Source: Congeria kusceri (Eukaryota > Mollusca > Bivalvia > Myida > Dreissenidae). Taken from it: DNA of 64,000 bases. The translations under genes were made by a program, and so were the position numbers. The stretch is taken from assembly GCA_027627225.1 (NCBI GenBank), contig CM051027.1:89527651-89591650 (forward strand). The letters are read 5' to 3'. Every line of letters starts with the position of its first letter. Positions within the stretch are counted from its first letter, which is position 1. Under the pieces are notes generated by a model, which was given only the letters and a program-made list of their open reading frames with translations, made no database searches and was not told the DNA's origin. Positions 23,060 through 34,151 of the stretch are shown one piece after another.

Positions 23060-23264
23060 TTGAATATACAACTAAATGGAACTTAAATGCGGCTTCATGC
23101 ATGTATTTGATAAACACTGTGTATGTTGAGTTTTCTCTCAGCCTTCTGTTTGACCCTTCAGCACTAAACTTTGGCTTCAAGAGGTGTGTCAACATCTTCA
23201 ATGTTAAAGGATTCGACTGTTTTGGTGTGAATAGGTGAATAACAGTTGGCAGTTCTTGCACAAG
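23060..23264 (-). pseudogene. Possible further exon of the right-hand transposon gene
   Basis: On the minus strand GGGTTTCAG (ending about 23265) is followed by an open frame LVQELPTVIHLFTPKQ, then 'LTHLLKPKFSAEGSNRRLRE' and 'YTVFIKYMHEA'. The pattern P-x-F-S-x-x-G-S-N-x-R-x-x-E-x-x-x-Y-x-x-F-x-K-Y resembles segments that, in some fish and bivalve 'G2/M-phase-specific E3 ligase-like' proteins, precede a HECT region. This is from memory and tentative. The splice phase does not match the first exon, so intermediate exons or decay must be assumed. Confidence 0.35.
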
Positions 23265-23469
23265 CTGAAACCCAAGTATTATCAAAGTCTAGGTATAACT
23301 TCAATTTTTAAACTCAACTGCAATGTCAGATGCAACTTTAATTTATTTATAAAAGCAGGAGCAGATAAGTTTGATAGTGAACGGATGTTTCCCGTAAATA
23401 TTTGATAAGTGTACACTACACCCAACTGAACATAAGACAGTTAAGTCGAATTAGATTAGAAAGATCTAC

Positions 23470-23722
23470 CTGTCGTGTTCCTGTTCCGATCTGTTTCTGC
23501 TCGTGACATGTGTGATGGAGCCGTCTCGGTAAACTGCCAATGCTGAACTGCATTTCTAAATCTGATTTTATCACCGTTGGTCACAAGACCTAAGCTTGTT
23601 AGTTGTTTGTTTTCTAAAGATTTACAGATGTCAATGGAATCTACTCTCTGATTAAATTTTTTTTGAAGTTATGCATCCAAATTAATCGCAGACAAAACGC
23701 TCCCCACTGCGTCGTCTGCCAT
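23470..23722 (-). pseudogene. Second SAM-like gene of the transposon, first exon
   Basis: The ATG at 23722 has excellent context (ACAAAATGG) and starts MADDAVGSVLSAINLDA. An in-frame TAA (23671-23669) follows. The same frame then continues open with RVDSIDICKSLENKQLTSLG and 'LVTNGDKIRFRNAV', a SAM-like helix pattern, and reaches a splice donor CAG|GTAGAT at 23470. It faces inward about 740 bp from the right tip, mirroring the left gene's first exon (also SAM-like, about 700 bp from its tip). The stop may be a mutation or may mark a spliced-out segment. Confidence 0.5.
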
Positions 23723-23759
23723 TTTGTTTTTCTTTACCGCGCAAATTTCCGGTGCGCGC

Positions 23760-24462
23760 ATAAATATTTACCTTGTGAATTTTACCCTTCACTTTATATA
23801 ATGAAGAAAGCACTTTATATAATGATAACTTGACAATATACGTAATCAATATCTTCGTATGATAATGTTTAAACATTATAGAAAGGTTATAACACTTTAT
23901 AAGATTAAGTGGTTTCATTATATAATCAGTTTTTACCTTCATATAAACAAATAATATCTATATATAATTAAATAATATCTATATATAATTAAATAATATC
24001 TGTGTATAGTAAAGTTTTATCTATATCCCTTAACGTTTTATCTACATATTTTAGGAAGTTATATCTTTATATATTAATGTTTTGTCTTTATAAATTCAAA
24101 CAACATGTTTATATATAGAAACTGTGCAATTAAATAATGGTTGCATACATTTATGTTCATTTAAATTGACTTTATCTCATTATATTTGGTAATTATACAA
24201 TCAGCTTTTATCTTCATATAAACAAATAATATCTATTTATAATGAAGTAATATATGTATAAAGTAAAGTTTTATCTGTATCCCTTTATGTTTTATCTACA
24301 TATAAGGAAGTTATATATTTATATATTAATGTTTTATCTTTATAGATTCAATTTTCATATTTATATATAGAGACTGTTCAATTATATAATGGTGGTATAC
24401 AACTGTGATATTGACCTGATATCAAAATATTTGATAATATAAGACAGTTAAGGCGTTCCATA
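23760..24462 (-). repeat. Right long terminal inverted repeat
   Basis: Inverted counterpart of 14091-14700. It contains a ~275-bp tandem duplication: 'ttaccttcatataaacaaataatatctat...ggaagttatat' at about 23932-24180 and again at about 24205-24400. Short runs of 'ataatatctatatataattaa' repeat three times near 23950-24000. Confidence 0.7.
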
Positions 24463-24467
24463 GTGAT

Positions 24468-25307
24468 GTCTATTTCATAGATATATACTGGTGAGCGAGT
24501 ATTTGTCGGACAGTAGTATTATCCGGACGTTTTGAAATATTCGCGTTTCGTAACCGCTTTTCGTATTTTATCATCATAATACAAATAAACGTTTATATTT
24601 CCAAGTAAGTTTCGTTTTTCTTCGAAAATAGTGAGTTTATTTTTTGGTAAAACCCCAAATGTTACGTTGATAGTCTGAAACGCATGCACTGTCGTCTGGG
24701 GAAGTAAAATGACGTGCGCATGCGCGATAAAATCCCAATTTGGGGCCCAGACAGGGTTCGTGATAGTTTGGGCTGTCTGCTCATTATAGCAGACGAACTC
24801 TGGCAGAACCTTATTTAACCCGCTACGACGTTAAGGACGTGCGTAGTAGCTGCATAGATACGTAACGTTTAGTTATCTCTTTAAAACGTCATGCTTCCGT
24901 ATTTGTTTCAACGCCTTACTTATATTCTCTAGTAATTACTAAATCAAATGATAAAGTGGTATTATTTTGATATAAATTACGCATTTGATTATTTATTTGT
25001 TGTCTAATATAGATAAAGTAAAATTATAAAGCATTTCTCCGTATATTTCACTGTTAAAAAAAGCGTCCGGAAAATAAAACTGTCAACGTGAAAAAGACCG
25101 TGTTTAATGTACCCCTTTCAGGGCCTCAATAGTTGCGCATGCGCACAAGTGAAACTTATTTTGTTTACATACGCAAACGGGTGATCAACCCAGGATGTTA
25201 CAAGCGATTTTTCATCGTTTAGTTTGTTCATGAATTAAAACTGTCCCAAAATAAATGCATATTTCGTCCGACAAATACTCGCTCACCAGCATGTCTATGG
25301 TCTATTT
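24468..25307. mobile_element. MITE with 8-bp TSD abutting the large transposon
   Basis: The element spans 24476-25299. Its ends start CATAGA and include CTGGTGAGCGAGTATTTGTC at the left and GACAAATACTCGCTCACCAG at the right. Perfect direct repeats GTCTATTT flank it (24468-24475, 25300-25307). Sub-terminal 'tccggac' words also invert. There is no coding frame. An 8-bp duplication fits hAT or a similar superfamily, but the CATAG ends are not the usual hAT ends. Confidence 0.8.
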
Positions 25308-25526
25308 AATGTGTAGCTAGAGAACAACCCAGTCTTAATATTACGGCGGCATACACTAGTGATTGTTGACATGTACATGTATATTCTGTTGGATTGTCTT
25401 TACTCTCCCTATAGATCTTTATATTTTTAATGCATTTTTACAACAAACAGTGAAGCTCTGTATAATAGTGCTGTAAAGCGATTAAAGTTGGGCAGGTGCA
25501 AACCAAAGTCATTTTCCCGCGGTGAA
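25308..25526. other. Possible 5' region of an orphan gene
   Basis: Non-repetitive flank between the MITE and the candidate first exon. No TATA box recognised. Confidence 0.25.
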
Positions 25527-25613
25527 ATGGATATGGCTAATTCAGAAAAATCCCCATGCGCTCGGCTACCGAAATGTAAAAGGGACTATGTCAATGAAAA
25601 GGTTCTCAAGGGG
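25527..25613 (+). CDS. Candidate orphan first exon
   Basis: The ATG has strong context (GGTGAAATGG). It opens 29 codons starting MDMANSEKSPCARLPKCKRD and ends exactly at a donor GGG|GTAATG (25613/25614). Codon usage looks real, with no repeat similarity. I do not recognise the protein and found no matching downstream exon before the Tbx1/10 locus, so it may be a chance ORF or the start of an unseen gene. Confidence 0.3.
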
Positions 25614-25801
25614 GTAATGTATTTTAAAAATCTGAAATGCTAGCATATAATAACTGTTAAAATAAGGTGTATATAATTGTAAAAAAGTTTTCGCATTCTG
25701 AGATAAAAATCAATTTATAATATGGGTTGTGTTTGTTTGGCCCTTATTTACCTTTTTGACCTCAGAATTGTAAGTATTTTGTATAACAATAGTTTAATAA
25801 A

Positions 25802-26425
25802 CAGGGGCGTAACTAGGCATACTCCAGTACGCCCATGCGTATAACTCGTATAAATCGTAACGCTTTCGCGGAAATGGAAAGTTCTCAATCTTAAAAACTC
25901 ATTAAAACCCGAGACCTAATAATGTTGCGGCTGACATATGCACTGTCTGACTGGTAGCCTTTTATAAATTTTATCAAGATACACTTAGTGCTAAAAACCG
26001 ACGTTTTGTTAGTTAATTTAAATGTTTATAATATCAGAGACAATGTTGATGTTTCATCATTTCTAAACATTGAACTTTTTATTGTGCGTATTCTCAAGTT
26101 GAGCCTAGGTACGCCCCTGTTTATATATGTAACCTTACAACGCAGAATTGGTAAAAGCCTTGCCTTCTGCAGGGGCGTACCTAGGCTCAATTCGAGTATA
26201 CGAGTTTTAAGTGTATCTTGATACAATTAATACAAGGCTATCAGTCGGACAGTGCATATGCCAGCCGCAACATTATTTGGTGTCGTGTTTTAATGAGTTT
26301 TTAAGATTGACGAACTTTCAATTTCCACGAAAGCGTTACGATTTATACGATGTATACGATTCATACGCTTTTCACGATATATACGCACAGGCGCACAGGA
26401 TATATGCCTAGTTACGCCCCTGTTC
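25802..26425. mobile_element. hAT-type MITE with nested inverted copy
   Basis: Outer ends are CAGGGGCGTAACTAGGCAT and ATGCCTAGTTACGCCCCTG. Long inverted arms share 'cgtaacgctttcgcggaaat(g)gaaagttc', 'aatgttgcggctg...atatgcactgtc' and 'atcaagatacactta'. In the middle (26095-26190) a second pair, CCTAGGTACGCCCCTG and CAGGGGCGTACCTAGG, points the other way, so one copy appears to have inserted into or recombined with another. CAGGGGCG ends suit hAT; no matching 8-bp duplication was seen. Confidence 0.65.
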
Positions 26426-27360
26426 TGTAATTTCTTCGTATGGTTCCTAAGTCGTGAGTTCGATACCCACTTGTGATTTGTTTTTATCAACAATCTCAGT
26501 ATGTATAAATAATTCTTCTTTATTTAATGTACATTTCTTAGTATAGCTCATTTCGAACATTTAATATCATTTATAGTGGAATAGGAAGGACACATGTTTC
26601 GTTGACATAGTCCATTTAAACACATATGTACATTAAGCATAACATTAGAATATGTTAGGTACATAGTGCTACATACGCATTGTAGCGACATGCTCGAGAT
26701 AAAATATACGCGTACAGTCATAATATACTTCATGTAGAATATATAGAATTACAGTATTTCACACAATTCTGCGTATTACTCCCTACCTTGAGTAATGACT
26801 AAGGCCATACACATTTGATTCTATGTTTAGCGTTCCCATGATTTTTCGAAACCAGGCAGGAAAAAACAAACAACGAGTCGATAAAAACAACAACATTTTT
26901 GTTCACAACTTATTAATGGCAGTGGTAACAGCTAAAGCAAACGTTTACTTGCAAAACTGTTATATATCATCTTTATATTGGGAACCTACTGTAACACAGT
27001 ATTTTAACTGTGTAAATTGACTAATTGCAGACTATGTTTTACAAATATTGATAAAAACACCTAAAAGTTTTTTCCCCATGTTTTTCCAAATTTTATTTAC
27101 GCTTTCCAACACGATTTTTTACATTGTCAAAATTGTTTGTTTTTTTCGTTCAGTCATCCGAAAACCTACCAGCCCGAGGACGCTAAACATAGAATCAAAT
27201 TGGTATGGCCTAATAGTGGTTAACAAAAATTCTGCAAATTCAGTCGTTCGCCCAGGAAAAAAGAGATAAACCTTGTTTTATACAGAAAAAAATCCATTAT
27301 CCATTTAGCAGCTAATTTAATATCTGGCTTATATCGAGTGCTAAAGAATGTAACGAGGAG
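26426..27360. other. Intergenic, nothing firm
   Basis: A tRNA T-arm-like remnant 'gtgagttcgatacccac' lies at about 26455-26475. The rest is AT-rich without a supported gene. Confidence 0.3.
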
Positions 27361-27790
27361 TACAGAACAGAACAGAACATATCTTTATTATGTTTCACAG
27401 GTCACATGATACATAATACATATATTGTGACAACAGGTAAGCATATAATTAACAGATAAAAATTTCACAAAACATCAGAAAATCAAAAAAAAAATTACGA
27501 TATAAGTTTATAGGGGAAGGTGGTCTTGTGTGTTTAACTATATTTCTTAAAATGTAAACTAATATACACGAATAAGCAATCTGTAATGGATATGGAAAAT
27601 ACGTATATTGTGACAACAGGTGATCATATGATTCATAGATAACAATTTCACAAAACATCAGAAAGTCAAAAAAAAAGTACAAAATAAGTTTATGGGGGAA
27701 GGTGGTCTGGTGTGTTTAACTATATTTCTTAAAATGTAAACTAATATAAAATAATAAGCAATCTGTAATGGATATGGAGGTTGTATTTAT
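27361..27790 (-). mobile_element. LINE 3' end with duplicated tail region
   Basis: At 27361-27390 the minus strand ends CATAATAAAGATATGTTCTG followed by TTCTG repeats, a poly(A)-signal plus microsatellite tail as in CR1/L2-like LINEs. Beyond it a ~183-bp segment is tandemly duplicated (27421-27603 and 27604-27787; landmarks 'tatattgtgacaacagg', 'aaaacatcagaaa', 'ggggaaggtggtct'). No ORF remains. Confidence 0.5.
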
Positions 27791-28359
27791 AAATTACTGG
27801 AAACAGCTAGACAAAGCATCAAGTCGGTGGATAATTAGAAAAAGAGAAATATACATAAGTAAAAACAACATTTTGTTAGAGCTGTGATCCCAATAGTGAA
27901 CGTTTCGACATAAAACTCACAACAAATAATTATTATTTATGAATATTGTTAGCAAATAAATGCATGCGTTATCGAATAAATTAATAATTTAACGTATAAT
28001 TATGTGAAGAAGATAAAGTATGAGATAGTATGAGATAAAATCGATTTGACCAGTAGGCAGTAAAGCGTTTAAGAAAAGGAAAAATCAACAACAAAACGTT
28101 TTGTGTGTGTGGTTGTTTACGTGTACTCCCCAAAAAGTAACTTTCGGCCAACATGTTACATAGAACAAATACATATTATGTTATATAGTGTCAACATGTA
28201 AATGCCTTGGCCGTAGGGTACCAGACAAAAACAACAACAAAAACCCCACTAAATATAGTTATGTTATATCTAAGCACAAGAGACGAGGGGAGCCTTTCTT
28301 TTTAGCTCAACTATCATGCGTGGGTGTTAGTCTAAAAGTCTACAGACGCTAATATAAAT

Positions 28360-28622
28360 GAGACGTGTCGTGAAAAACCCGGGCTTAATGCATCTGCGTA
28401 AAGTGTCGTCCTGGATCAGCCTGTGCAGTCTGCACAGGCTGATCCAGGACGACACTTTCCGCTTTGATGGTATTTTCTGTTTCAATGAAGTCTCTTTCTA
28501 AACATAAATCCACTGTAGGCGGACGGAAAGTGTCGTCCTGGATTAGCCTGTGTGGACCTCACAGGCTTAGGGACGACACTTTACGCATCTGCTTTAAGCC
28601 CGGGTTTCACACGATACGCCTC
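28360..28622. mobile_element. Palindromic MITE (GTGTCGTCC family), copy 2
   Basis: Ends GAGACGTGTCGTG and CACACGATACGCCTC. The interior carries two inverted pairs, including 'gtgtcgtcctggatcagcctgtgcag|tctgcacaggctgatccaggacgacac', an almost perfect hairpin at about 28398-28457, and a second at 28528-28583. Same family as 4280-4499. Confidence 0.8.
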
Positions 28623-28739
28623 ATTAATGTAATCACTTACGTTTAGCACTAAGAAAGACAACTGTTTGAGTTATACGTATATTTTTATGGCTTAGTTACC
28701 TCCCATGGAACACAGTTTCAGCTGAATAATGACCAAAAA

Positions 28740-29157
28740 ATGAAGAAAAAAAATCATCATAATAATTATATTCGTTCAACAATAAACAGAGCAATAAAGC
28801 ATTTAATTGATCAAAGTATCATAAAAATACTATTAAATAAATACATAAGCCGGTTTTTCCATCTCTTGTCTTCAGTATCTCGCACTCTGGAAAAGTACAA
28901 CCACTGGTACAGTGTTTATAGGTACTGGAATGATAAATGCACCGGCGCGCTAGAGAAAGTGCTGGTAACTCGTCTTCTTTACTGCGGTTCCTCAGTTTTC
29001 TTGCTATTAGATAGCGACAATTACAGTTACAAGCACGTTATGGACACCCAGATGGCTGAGTAACACATGATAGTGTCCCCTAGGGGACACATCGCAGCCA
29101 AGACAAATACAATATGTGCTGCATATAATATTGTTCAAATCTACAAACTCTTTGTTG
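28740..29157. other. Uncharacterised, possibly repetitive
   Basis: An open frame of 107 codons (28740-29063 +) exists but starts with a low-complexity Lys/His run and has no recognisable domain. The GC-richer part (28890-29060) may be a dispersed repeat. Not called as a gene. Confidence 0.25.
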
Positions 29158-29224
29158 TCCTGATGCGTGGCTTTTAAACCAATCGGGCTAACGCCCTCGT
29201 GGTTTAATTGATATGCATCAGAAC
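29158..29224. repeat. Hairpin repeat
   Basis: An imperfect palindrome: CTGATGC...TTAAACCAATCGGGC, TAA, GCCCTCGTGGTTTAA...GCATCAG. Stem about 25 bp with small mismatches. Probably a short dispersed element. Confidence 0.5.
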
Positions 29225-30005
29225 TCCAAATTGTTGTTTATTGACCGATATACAACGATGAATCGAAAATTATGTCTTAAATACTAGTAATCAAGTACCT
29301 GTTTATTTACAACTGACATCGGTCGCGTAAAACATACATATAAACCGTAATGTATTGAAGAAATGACAGAGAACAAATCGGAGGTATGTGCAAACGGCAT
29401 TCCGTGTTTAATAGCTAGTTCTCATCGGTTACCAGCCTCAAAGGTATAGCTTTCCTGACATCGCTGCACAGCAATGTCTAAACAAAGGCCTGACATCTGG
29501 TTAAGCAATCATGCGAATTTGATAGTGTAACGATTAGCCGCGGTAAGCCGTGTATAATGGAGTGTAATCTTTATTCCGTGCTCTGTCGGGAAATTAATAT
29601 AGCAGGCACCTCCGCGGGCTCAGTCGGGTGGGGTAAATGATCGACATAACTTAAATGGTCTTAGGGGTTCCTTAAGTGTGGACACGGTGCATTCAATAAA
29701 ATACAGCGTACGAACGACTTGACAGCGATGCGGGTGCGTAGGTACGTTTCCCGTGTGACTAACGTGCATACATGAAAAATACGTATAATATGGATTATAT
29801 ACGTATAATTATAGTGTATAATATACATATTATAATAGAACTGAATTGAATGGAACTTATCTGAAATGAAATGAATTGAATAGATTTGAAATCAATAAGT
29901 TGTGTTTTATTTTAATTTGATAGTGCCCCTTATATTGAGATATTTTCGAGTCCGTTTCCTTGGTAGAACCAGTATGATACTTGTTGTTTTACAGAAAAAG
30001 CGCTA
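29225..30005. other. Intergenic; GC-richer island at ~29520-29760
   Basis: 29520-29760 is less AT-rich, non-repetitive and ORF-free, upstream of Tbx1/10. It is a candidate regulatory island; the rest is AT-rich. Confidence 0.3.
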
Positions 30006-30082
30006 GAACGATCAAGGAGTAGGGAACAGACTCATGATCTCCCGATTTCGAGGTGGATACCATATCCATTACACCACTCTGA
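30006..30082 (-). ncRNA. tRNA-like relic
   Basis: The minus strand reads TCAGAGTGGTGTAATGGATA with a D-arm-like TAATGGATATGGTATC, then a T-arm-like region, and ACTCCTTGA, which nearly pairs with the start. The anticodon arm does not fold cleanly and box B is degenerate. It is a tRNA pseudogene or SINE head rather than a working tRNA. Confidence 0.3.
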
Positions 30083-32070
30083 AATTAATGGCTGCACTGG
30101 ATTGCAAGCGTGTATACATGTAATAATCAAAGCGTTGAACGCTGAAAGACTGCGGCTAGCAAAATGAAGTTAAAAGTCACGAAAAGTTATAAATTATATT
30201 TCCTAAACTTACAAGGAAACATACCGATTTGGCACATTGGAAATAAAAGTATATGTTGATAGTTCGCAATGGATTGAATCGGATCTATTACTTGTCCTTT
30301 ATCCTTAGTAATCTATGAATTATTGATAGTATTTTAAATTAGTGGACCAATCCACTGATAGCAAGGAATAGACCGATCCGGGGTTGCTACGAATAATTTA
30401 AACTCCTCTCCAGCTATATTAAAGGATTAATTTCCATTCATCGAAAATCACAAACATTACCATGTGCTCATTTGAATATCACAAACATTATGCACGTGCT
30501 CGTTTGCATGAAATAGTTTTACCGCTAAACATGTGATATCCAAGTGCGATGATTGGATAATATTGCAGATTAATTTGAATATGATTTACATGTGCGGAAA
30601 CGTCTATTTTTTGCAGTTCTGATTGGCGTGCTATCACTGATCTCCCCTGTTCCACGATATTGAAAGCAGTGAAGCAGGGGAGGTCACTGTGCAATTGCCA
30701 TGTCAAAAGCGATACTTGCTTACGATTTGTGGTACTTAAAGACTCCGTCTATCGCCGCAGTCTAAAAACTCTTTAAAATAACGTCGACGTTTGACGTTTA
30801 AACTTTGCACTACACGAACACACACACATTTGTTCTTTTTATTCTCTGATATTTTCGTTTTTAGTTGTGATATAATAAAAATGGGATGCCGACATTTTCG
30901 GCCTGTGCTGTACTTAGTACATGCATAAAATTTAGAACACATTTGTATTTCTGTTGTATATCTTAATTGCCGCTGTTACTTATACACTCAATACAAACGC
31001 AAAGTACTTTACGTCTCATGAATCCAACCAATACAACAACAAGATGATCATTCGGTATTGGTATCCGTTATTTTTGTATTTTTTCTAGCTTGATAATATC
31101 AAATTTAAAAAAAAATAACACGATAAGCCAGATCAATCGCTCTCTCCTGTGAATCGTGTGGACTATAGCCGGCTAATTAGTGGAGATTCGCCTCGCTTTT
31201 CTGTTGGTAATTGGAACTTCAAAGTTCGCACTGTGTCGGTGTGCAGTATCTTAAAGCTATTTGGGCTTATTTCCCGTGGGTAGGCCCTGGGGGGTCAGGC
31301 GAACACTGCCAATCAGGACCGTTTGAAGGACGGAAGAGAATACTGTAGAAATAATTAGACCTTTGGTTTGAAAATTCGTAATCGCTATAGCTGGGTGATA
31401 ATTGATTTATAATGATGATAACATCTTAGATTTCTGTATGAATTACTTTTTTAATAAAGTCATAATTTCTAAGTAATATCCACTATTTATCATTTGACTT
31501 ACAACAAATTAAACACTGATTGATTAACGTGTAGTGGACTACGAAGCCAATTGAAACATATTTTCAAATGTGTCAGTATAAAAAATTACTTAAATATCAT
31601 GCACAATATCAGATACAGTGGCTGAAAAAAAACTAGCGACTTCAGTGACTAAATACAGAGGTACTGGCATTTTCGTTACAAGCATACAAATCTACAGGCA
31701 CAAGACAAAAGATAAAGGCTAAACACACTGAACACGTCATCGAACTCAGTATGGAAAGTTAGAGACAAATGAAAACATCGTAATGCGAAAGCATACCTTT
31801 AAGCTTACCATTTGGACCATTACGTTTTGCATTTCTTACTGTGTACGATCACAAAACAAACATTATTATACTTTAAAGAGGCTAAACAACGAGACAATAC
31901 CATGACTGGTTCATTTGAACCTCCTTGTAGAAAGTCACGTGAACGTCTTTATAGAAAGTAGACATTCACGAAGCTTTCGACATTATTCTATGAAGGAAAT
32001 AAAATGAAATACACATTAATAACAAATCCAGGTATATATAGGTTATGAAATTTGGGCGCGTTCTACATCT
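30083..32070. other. Intergenic with a candidate conserved island
   Basis: At about 31130-31345 a GC-richer, repeat-free stretch contains 'ccggctaattagtgg', 'ggtaattgg' and 'ccaatcagga'. It looks like a regulatory element. No ORF of note elsewhere. Confidence 0.35.
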
Positions 32071-32074
32071 AGTT

Positions 32075-32220
32075 TATGACAAAGAAGTGAAACAGACTAT
32101 GCAAAATACACTTGCGATCGGAGTTTCGCAAGGATCAGTTTTAGCACCATGTCTATTCAAACTATACATTCACTGTTTTATGCCTGAAAACGAAGTTTTA
32201 TTGAGGTCTACTTATTAAAC
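32075..32220 (+). pseudogene. LINE reverse transcriptase fragment
   Basis: Encodes VKQTMQNTLAIGVSQGSVLA followed by PCLFKLYIHC, a match to the 'G-(V)-x-Q-G-S-V-L-x-P-x-L-F-x-x-Y-I' motif of LINE RTs of the jockey/RTE kind. A stop follows. No other domain is seen, so it is an isolated relic. Confidence 0.65.
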
Positions 32221-33664
32221 AAGTCTTGACGACACCAAAGGACTGCATACAAAATGTTTCAGATTTGTCTTGCGTGTTTAATGTAAAGATTTCACTAAAG
32301 TGCTTTTTTCAGCTGTGATGTTCAGAAACTCCTCTAAAGACCACATACATGTGACATTGCAAACGAACGAAATTTAAATATTTCAATTCACTTTGGGAAG
32401 TTTGGAGGCAGTTACATGTATATACGTCATAGTGAATTGTCGTGCAACTAGGTGAATTTTATATAAGTATTGTCCACATTGAGAAACGTTAAGGTCTTCA
32501 CACACCAATGGGCATAATTGCATATATGTTTCATTCTTTTCTCCTCATAATCTTCATTCAATATGACGCTTGTTTGAAACATTTTAAGATTTTTTACCGT
32601 TAATTAACAAATATATTAACAATTTTGTTGTGGTAGTGTCTCGGCCAAAATACAACCTTAATCAAAAATGACCCCCAGTCATAAAAAGCCACAAAAATCA
32701 TACATGTGTTTAATTTTAATATAGATTTGAGCACCCCGTCCAGCTTCATTATCATCATTATACAAACAATTAAGGAGTTTGTGATGTTAATATCAATCAT
32801 ATATAGACAAATCAGCGAAAAGTTATAGTACCCCCTATAAAAACATTTTAAAAAAAATTCAGTTGTAAAATATGATCTTGCAACTATCAAGTAAATTCTC
32901 AACATTTGTTCAAGGACTACAGGAGTATTTTTGCGAAACAAAATTAATTATATTGTTAATACAAATAAATATTGCAAAACTGCAAACAATTCTGGAATCT
33001 TCATATTATTGTTATTAACGTATTTTTTTTTACAAGTTCCGACAGTTAGTAGAAATGCATATAAAGACTTAATGCATGTGAAGGAATTTTGGCATACATT
33101 CGTGCCAAGTGATTAAAAATACGGACAGAAGACAATTTGCTCATATGACTGTAATGTTTATAAACACTACTAGTCTTTGTTGATTTGACAGTGACAGAGT
33201 GACAATTTCGATGATGTGATTGATTCAGCACGTATCCTTTCCTAAATGTTGTATCTCTCTGCAATGTCTTAATCTATTTGCACGTTACCGAAACCAAACC
33301 AACCTGCACTGAACCAACAAGCACAATACGCGGGAGGCGTATGAAATCGTCATAACTCTGGCACGATGACACTGGCGAATGATAAATGACTTGCAATTAT
33401 CCGCCATTTACTAACAAACAGTCAGTGCGAGGCATAACGGTATGATGCACATGTCAAAATCATTGAGTACCTGTTTCACCGGATACGGTGTTTATGTAAA
33501 CATGTCCTAAAAGAAATACCGCTATGTGGCATTCCAGCTTGTGGTAGACTGTAGCTATTGATTTGGTTCCATTGAGTACACATCACATGTAAACGTGCAT
33601 ATGTTTAAAAACACACCAATAGCAATAAACAGGCACGTGTTAACTGTGAATGGTGTGTTCGTTG
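32221..33664. other. Intergenic, nothing recognised
   Basis: AT-rich; 33290-33460 is GC-richer and free of repeats (possible regulatory DNA). No gene. Confidence 0.3.
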
Positions 33665-34151
33665 TACAGTGAAACCTGTCCAAACCGAATCCTGTGAAAA
33701 CGGAATCCCTGTCAAAACCGAACGGATCAAAAAACCTAAAAAAAAATATAGTAAATTCTGGCAATATTTTCCATCACTTAACTACACAAGCCTAAGGCTT
33801 GCGATACAATCGAGCCAAAACAAATATGTTTAAAGCAGTCAACAATTGGTGATTTCTTTAAACAGATGTAAATAAGTTGTTCGTTGAATACATGAACTTG
33901 TTTGATTGATAATTTGAGTGTCGTTTTATATACCAATACACATTTGAACTTGCAAATAAAAAAAATAAAACAATAATACAAGTGTAAACATAAACATGTT
34001 TTTGTGTTAACATATTAACATATAAAATAGAACGTACATTTTTAAAAGTTAATGACATTTAATTAAAAAACCCTGGATAAACCGAACACCACTGAAAACC
34101 GAACGATAGGCCCGGTCCCGACGCCGTTCGATTTAGACAGGTTCTACTGTA
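33665..34151. mobile_element. pogo/Tigger-like MITE
   Basis: Inverted ends CAGTGAAACCTGTCCAAACC (from 33667) and GATTTAGACAGGTTCTACTG (to 34149), flanked by TA on both sides (33665-33666, 34150-34151). Sub-terminal 'aaccgaa(c/t)' words repeat. CAGT...AACCTG ends and a TA duplication fit pogo-type Tc1/mariner elements. No transposase. Confidence 0.7.

Larger units (their letters stand above)
14085..24468. mobile_element. 10.4-kb IS3EU-like DNA transposon with long TIRs
   Basis: The element spans 14091-24462. The outermost 25 bp of both ends are perfect inverted repeats (14091-14115 and 24438-24462), starting TATGGAACGCCTTAAC. They are flanked by the direct repeat GTGATG (14085-14090, 24463-24468), a 6-bp target duplication. 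Inverted homology continues inward for about 600-700 bp of AT-rich sub-repeats. Inside the left end is an inward-facing decayed transposase gene (SAM-like, HTH, integrase core). Inside the right end is a second inward-facing SAM-like gene. TAY ends, a 6-bp duplication and an IS3-type HTH+DDE enzyme fit my recollection of the IS3EU superfamily. Later insertions (SINEs, palindrome, mariner) lie inside. Confidence 0.8.

Noticed and set aside
14091..24462. Polinton/Maverick element
   Set aside because: It also makes a 6-bp duplication, but no polymerase B, ATPase, capsid or protease gene is seen, the element is shorter, and the tips are TATGG rather than AGTGT-like.
28740..29063. 107-codon ORF
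   Set aside because: Low-complexity start, no domain, no splice or poly(A) context.
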